A stretch of 64,000 bases of DNA from Puccinia triticina (Eukaryota > Basidiomycota > Pucciniomycetes > Pucciniales > Pucciniaceae). The notes below the pieces were generated by a model. That model saw only the letters and a program-made list of their open reading frames with translations, searched no databases and had not been told where the DNA came from. This document shows positions 62,655-64,000 of this stretch, piece by piece; position 1 is the stretch's first letter; each line of letters opens with the position of its first letter. A program made the position numbers and the translations under genes. Where the stretch lies: contig NC_070567.1 in NCBI RefSeq assembly GCF_026914185.1, positions 5,792,001-5,856,000 on the forward strand. The letters run 5' to 3'.

Positions 62655-64000
62655 CCAAGTTTATTAAAGACACAGTTTTTCCAAAATTAAAAAAAATAAG
62701 ATCAAGGGTTCCCCCTTACAATTATACAAAATGAGAAAAAAAACATCATGGGTTTCCCCATCAACAAAAGTTCAAAAAAAAAAAAACCGGTGGGGTTTTC
62801 CCACTACAAAAACCAGGATACAAAAAAAGGGGGATTTTACATAAGAAAAATCTAAATCTCTACCAGCCTTCCAACATCGGCAAAGCCGTGCCCCCAGGCT
62901 CACCACCCAGCCCGCATCAAGCTCACGAGTCAAAAGTGATGGACATGAAGGCCCCCGGCCCGCAGCTAAGGCTGCAGACCCGTGGGGGGCCCACTCTTCA
63001 GCCCCTCAGACTGCGCACGTGCAACAGCGGAGGAGCGCGAGGATGCACCGCCAGCTGGAATTACAGCAAAAACAGAAACACCTGGGGGGACAAACAGAGT
63101 GGCCAGATGGCCTCTTTATATATCCGTCCAAGATCTGGCCACCACCCGCCATGACCAACAGCTGTCCTGCCTCAAATTCAGTCCACCCAGCCATTGTCTG
63201 ACACCAAGCCACTCAACTGTTGTTGGAAGCTGGTTCGGACACTCCACAAATTTCAACTGTTGCTCACGACCAGCTCCCCGCCAATCGTTGGTATGGCAAT
63301 AAGTTTGCCTCCGCCACGCCCTTGGTCTCCAGCCAGCCCTTCAAGCATCTGTTCAGGCCTCACCACGTCTGTCTTTGCTGCTGCATTCACTGGGAATACT
63401 ACACAGCTGGCCCAGCCTCCCTCGTTACAGCCGATCCGGGGGCAGAGAAATATACGAGCGGTCTTCTGTAGCAGGACGGAGCGAGGCCTTGTGCAGGACG
63501 ACACTGTTGATGTCCGTCTACCCCTTCCGCCCGCCGTTCCACCGCTCCCGGATCCCCGCGCCGCTGTGAGACCCCAGCCTGGAGAGCCAGCGGGTGCAGA
63601 GCAAGGGCTCCATCCTGCTCGCCGACCTTGTCTGGTCCCATTCCCGCACTGGCGCCACAGCCCATCTCCGCCGCCAGTTCTGCTGCTGGAACACATGGCC
63701 GCGACCGCGCTGTCGACGCTCAGCTCGGCCTAACTGAGTAACGGACTGCTCAGTCCTACGGAGTCTGATCTAGCGGCGATGCCCAGACGGCCTCCGAAGA
63801 CACTATCCCTCTCCCGGCGCCCGTCCGACCGCGTCTTGCTCACCCCCGCTCCCGACCACCCTCCTCCTCATCCACAGCCACACTTAGCTGAGCCGGAGGA
63901 GCCCAACCCTGCCGACCCGCTCAAATGACTCATCCACGCCCAATGTCTCGCCTGCCACTCTCGGATTGTCCCCCGCAGACTCGACTCCCCGCTCTCCAGA
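62655..64000. other. Right flank: dispersed-repeat fragment, then GC-rich unassigned DNA
   Basis: 62655-62830 contains repeated GGGTT(T)CCCC phrases and AGATCAAGGGTTCCCCC, an inverted relative of 27420-27530. From about 62880 the sequence is GC-rich with long overlapping frames on both strands (63194-63733 forward, 63253-63696 reverse). These reflect base composition; no domain, splice pattern or repeat partner lets me choose. A real gene or LTR cannot be excluded. Confidence 0.35.

Noticed and set aside
62786..62790. ACCGG as the missing right-hand target duplication of Gypsy-4
   Set aside because: It lies 131 bp beyond the end of LTR homology in unrelated sequence and does not follow a CA end, so chance is more likely.
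63194..63733. 179-codon forward frame and 147-codon reverse frame in GC-rich DNA
   Set aside because: Both strands are open because of base composition; codon content is dominated by Pro/Arg/Ala/Ser and no motif supports either.

Overview
This window looks like transposon-rich nuclear DNA of a rust fungus (Pucciniales, Basidiomycota). The evidence is genes with many short GT-AG introns, an N-terminally secreted multi-exon membrane protein of a basidiomycete family, a fungal FTS/AKTIP-type E2-like protein, a KDZ transposase, a FAR1/MULE transposase, and Copia and Gypsy elements whose polyproteins resemble those common in rust genomes. The organism call is inference; no rRNA or tRNA gene was found to fix it. 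All exon maps were worked out by eye from splice signals and reading-frame continuity.

Layout. 0.8-6.7 kb: a full-length, apparently intact Copia element (Copia-1) with near-identical LTRs and a 5-bp target duplication (TSD). 7.2-9.1 kb (-): an 8-exon gene for a secreted/multi-pass membrane protein. 9.7-10.1 kb: two small foldback MITEs, each with a perfect 9-bp TSD. 11.0-11.9 kb (+): a 3-exon FTS/AKTIP-like gene. 12.3-15.0 kb (+): a multi-exon KDZ transposase, followed by a Gypsy-type LTR (15.2-15.9 kb). 16.6-17.9 kb: a 174-bp satellite-like tandem array. 18.5-21.5 kb (+): a 6-exon gene of unknown function, 854 codons, with repeated symmetric exons. 21.9 kb: a TAA-flanked MITE (second copy at 61.2 kb). 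24.1-26.2 kb (-): Gag and protease of a truncated Gypsy element.

27.8-39.2 kb: a decayed MULE transposase gene split by a 28-bp minisatellite and then by a complete 8.1-kb Gypsy chromovirus-like element (Gypsy-2, -). Gypsy-2 landed inside the transposase DAT(Y/H)KTN motif. 39.6-44.9 kb: a foldback element and a decayed Copia-2 (-) carrying two MITEs. 44.9-51.1 kb: Copia-3 (-), inserted in Copia-2 and itself interrupted by a solo LTR. 51.1-62.7 kb: a second Gypsy element (Gypsy-4, +), inserted in the 5' LTR of Copia-3. It has Gag-protease and Pol in a -1 relation at a U UUU UUA slippery site, and it encloses a broken reverse-strand gene and a MITE. 62.7-64 kb: GC-rich sequence without a confident gene.

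Most notable. (1) The sequence just after the 5' LTR of both Copia-1 and Copia-3 is complementary to the anticodon arm of tRNA-Tyr, suggesting internal (half-tRNA) priming. (2) All three Copia families read through into their 3' LTR in the same phase, so the LTR encodes 73-97 residues of the polyprotein tail. (3) Gypsy-4 has a textbook -1 frameshift heptamer directly before the gag stop. (4) Gypsy-2 has LTRs that read as identical over 951 bp but broken coding regions, which points to recent mobilisation in trans. (5) A 467-bp MITE at 43.2 kb is built almost entirely of GCGTTAGCG/CGCTAACGC motifs.
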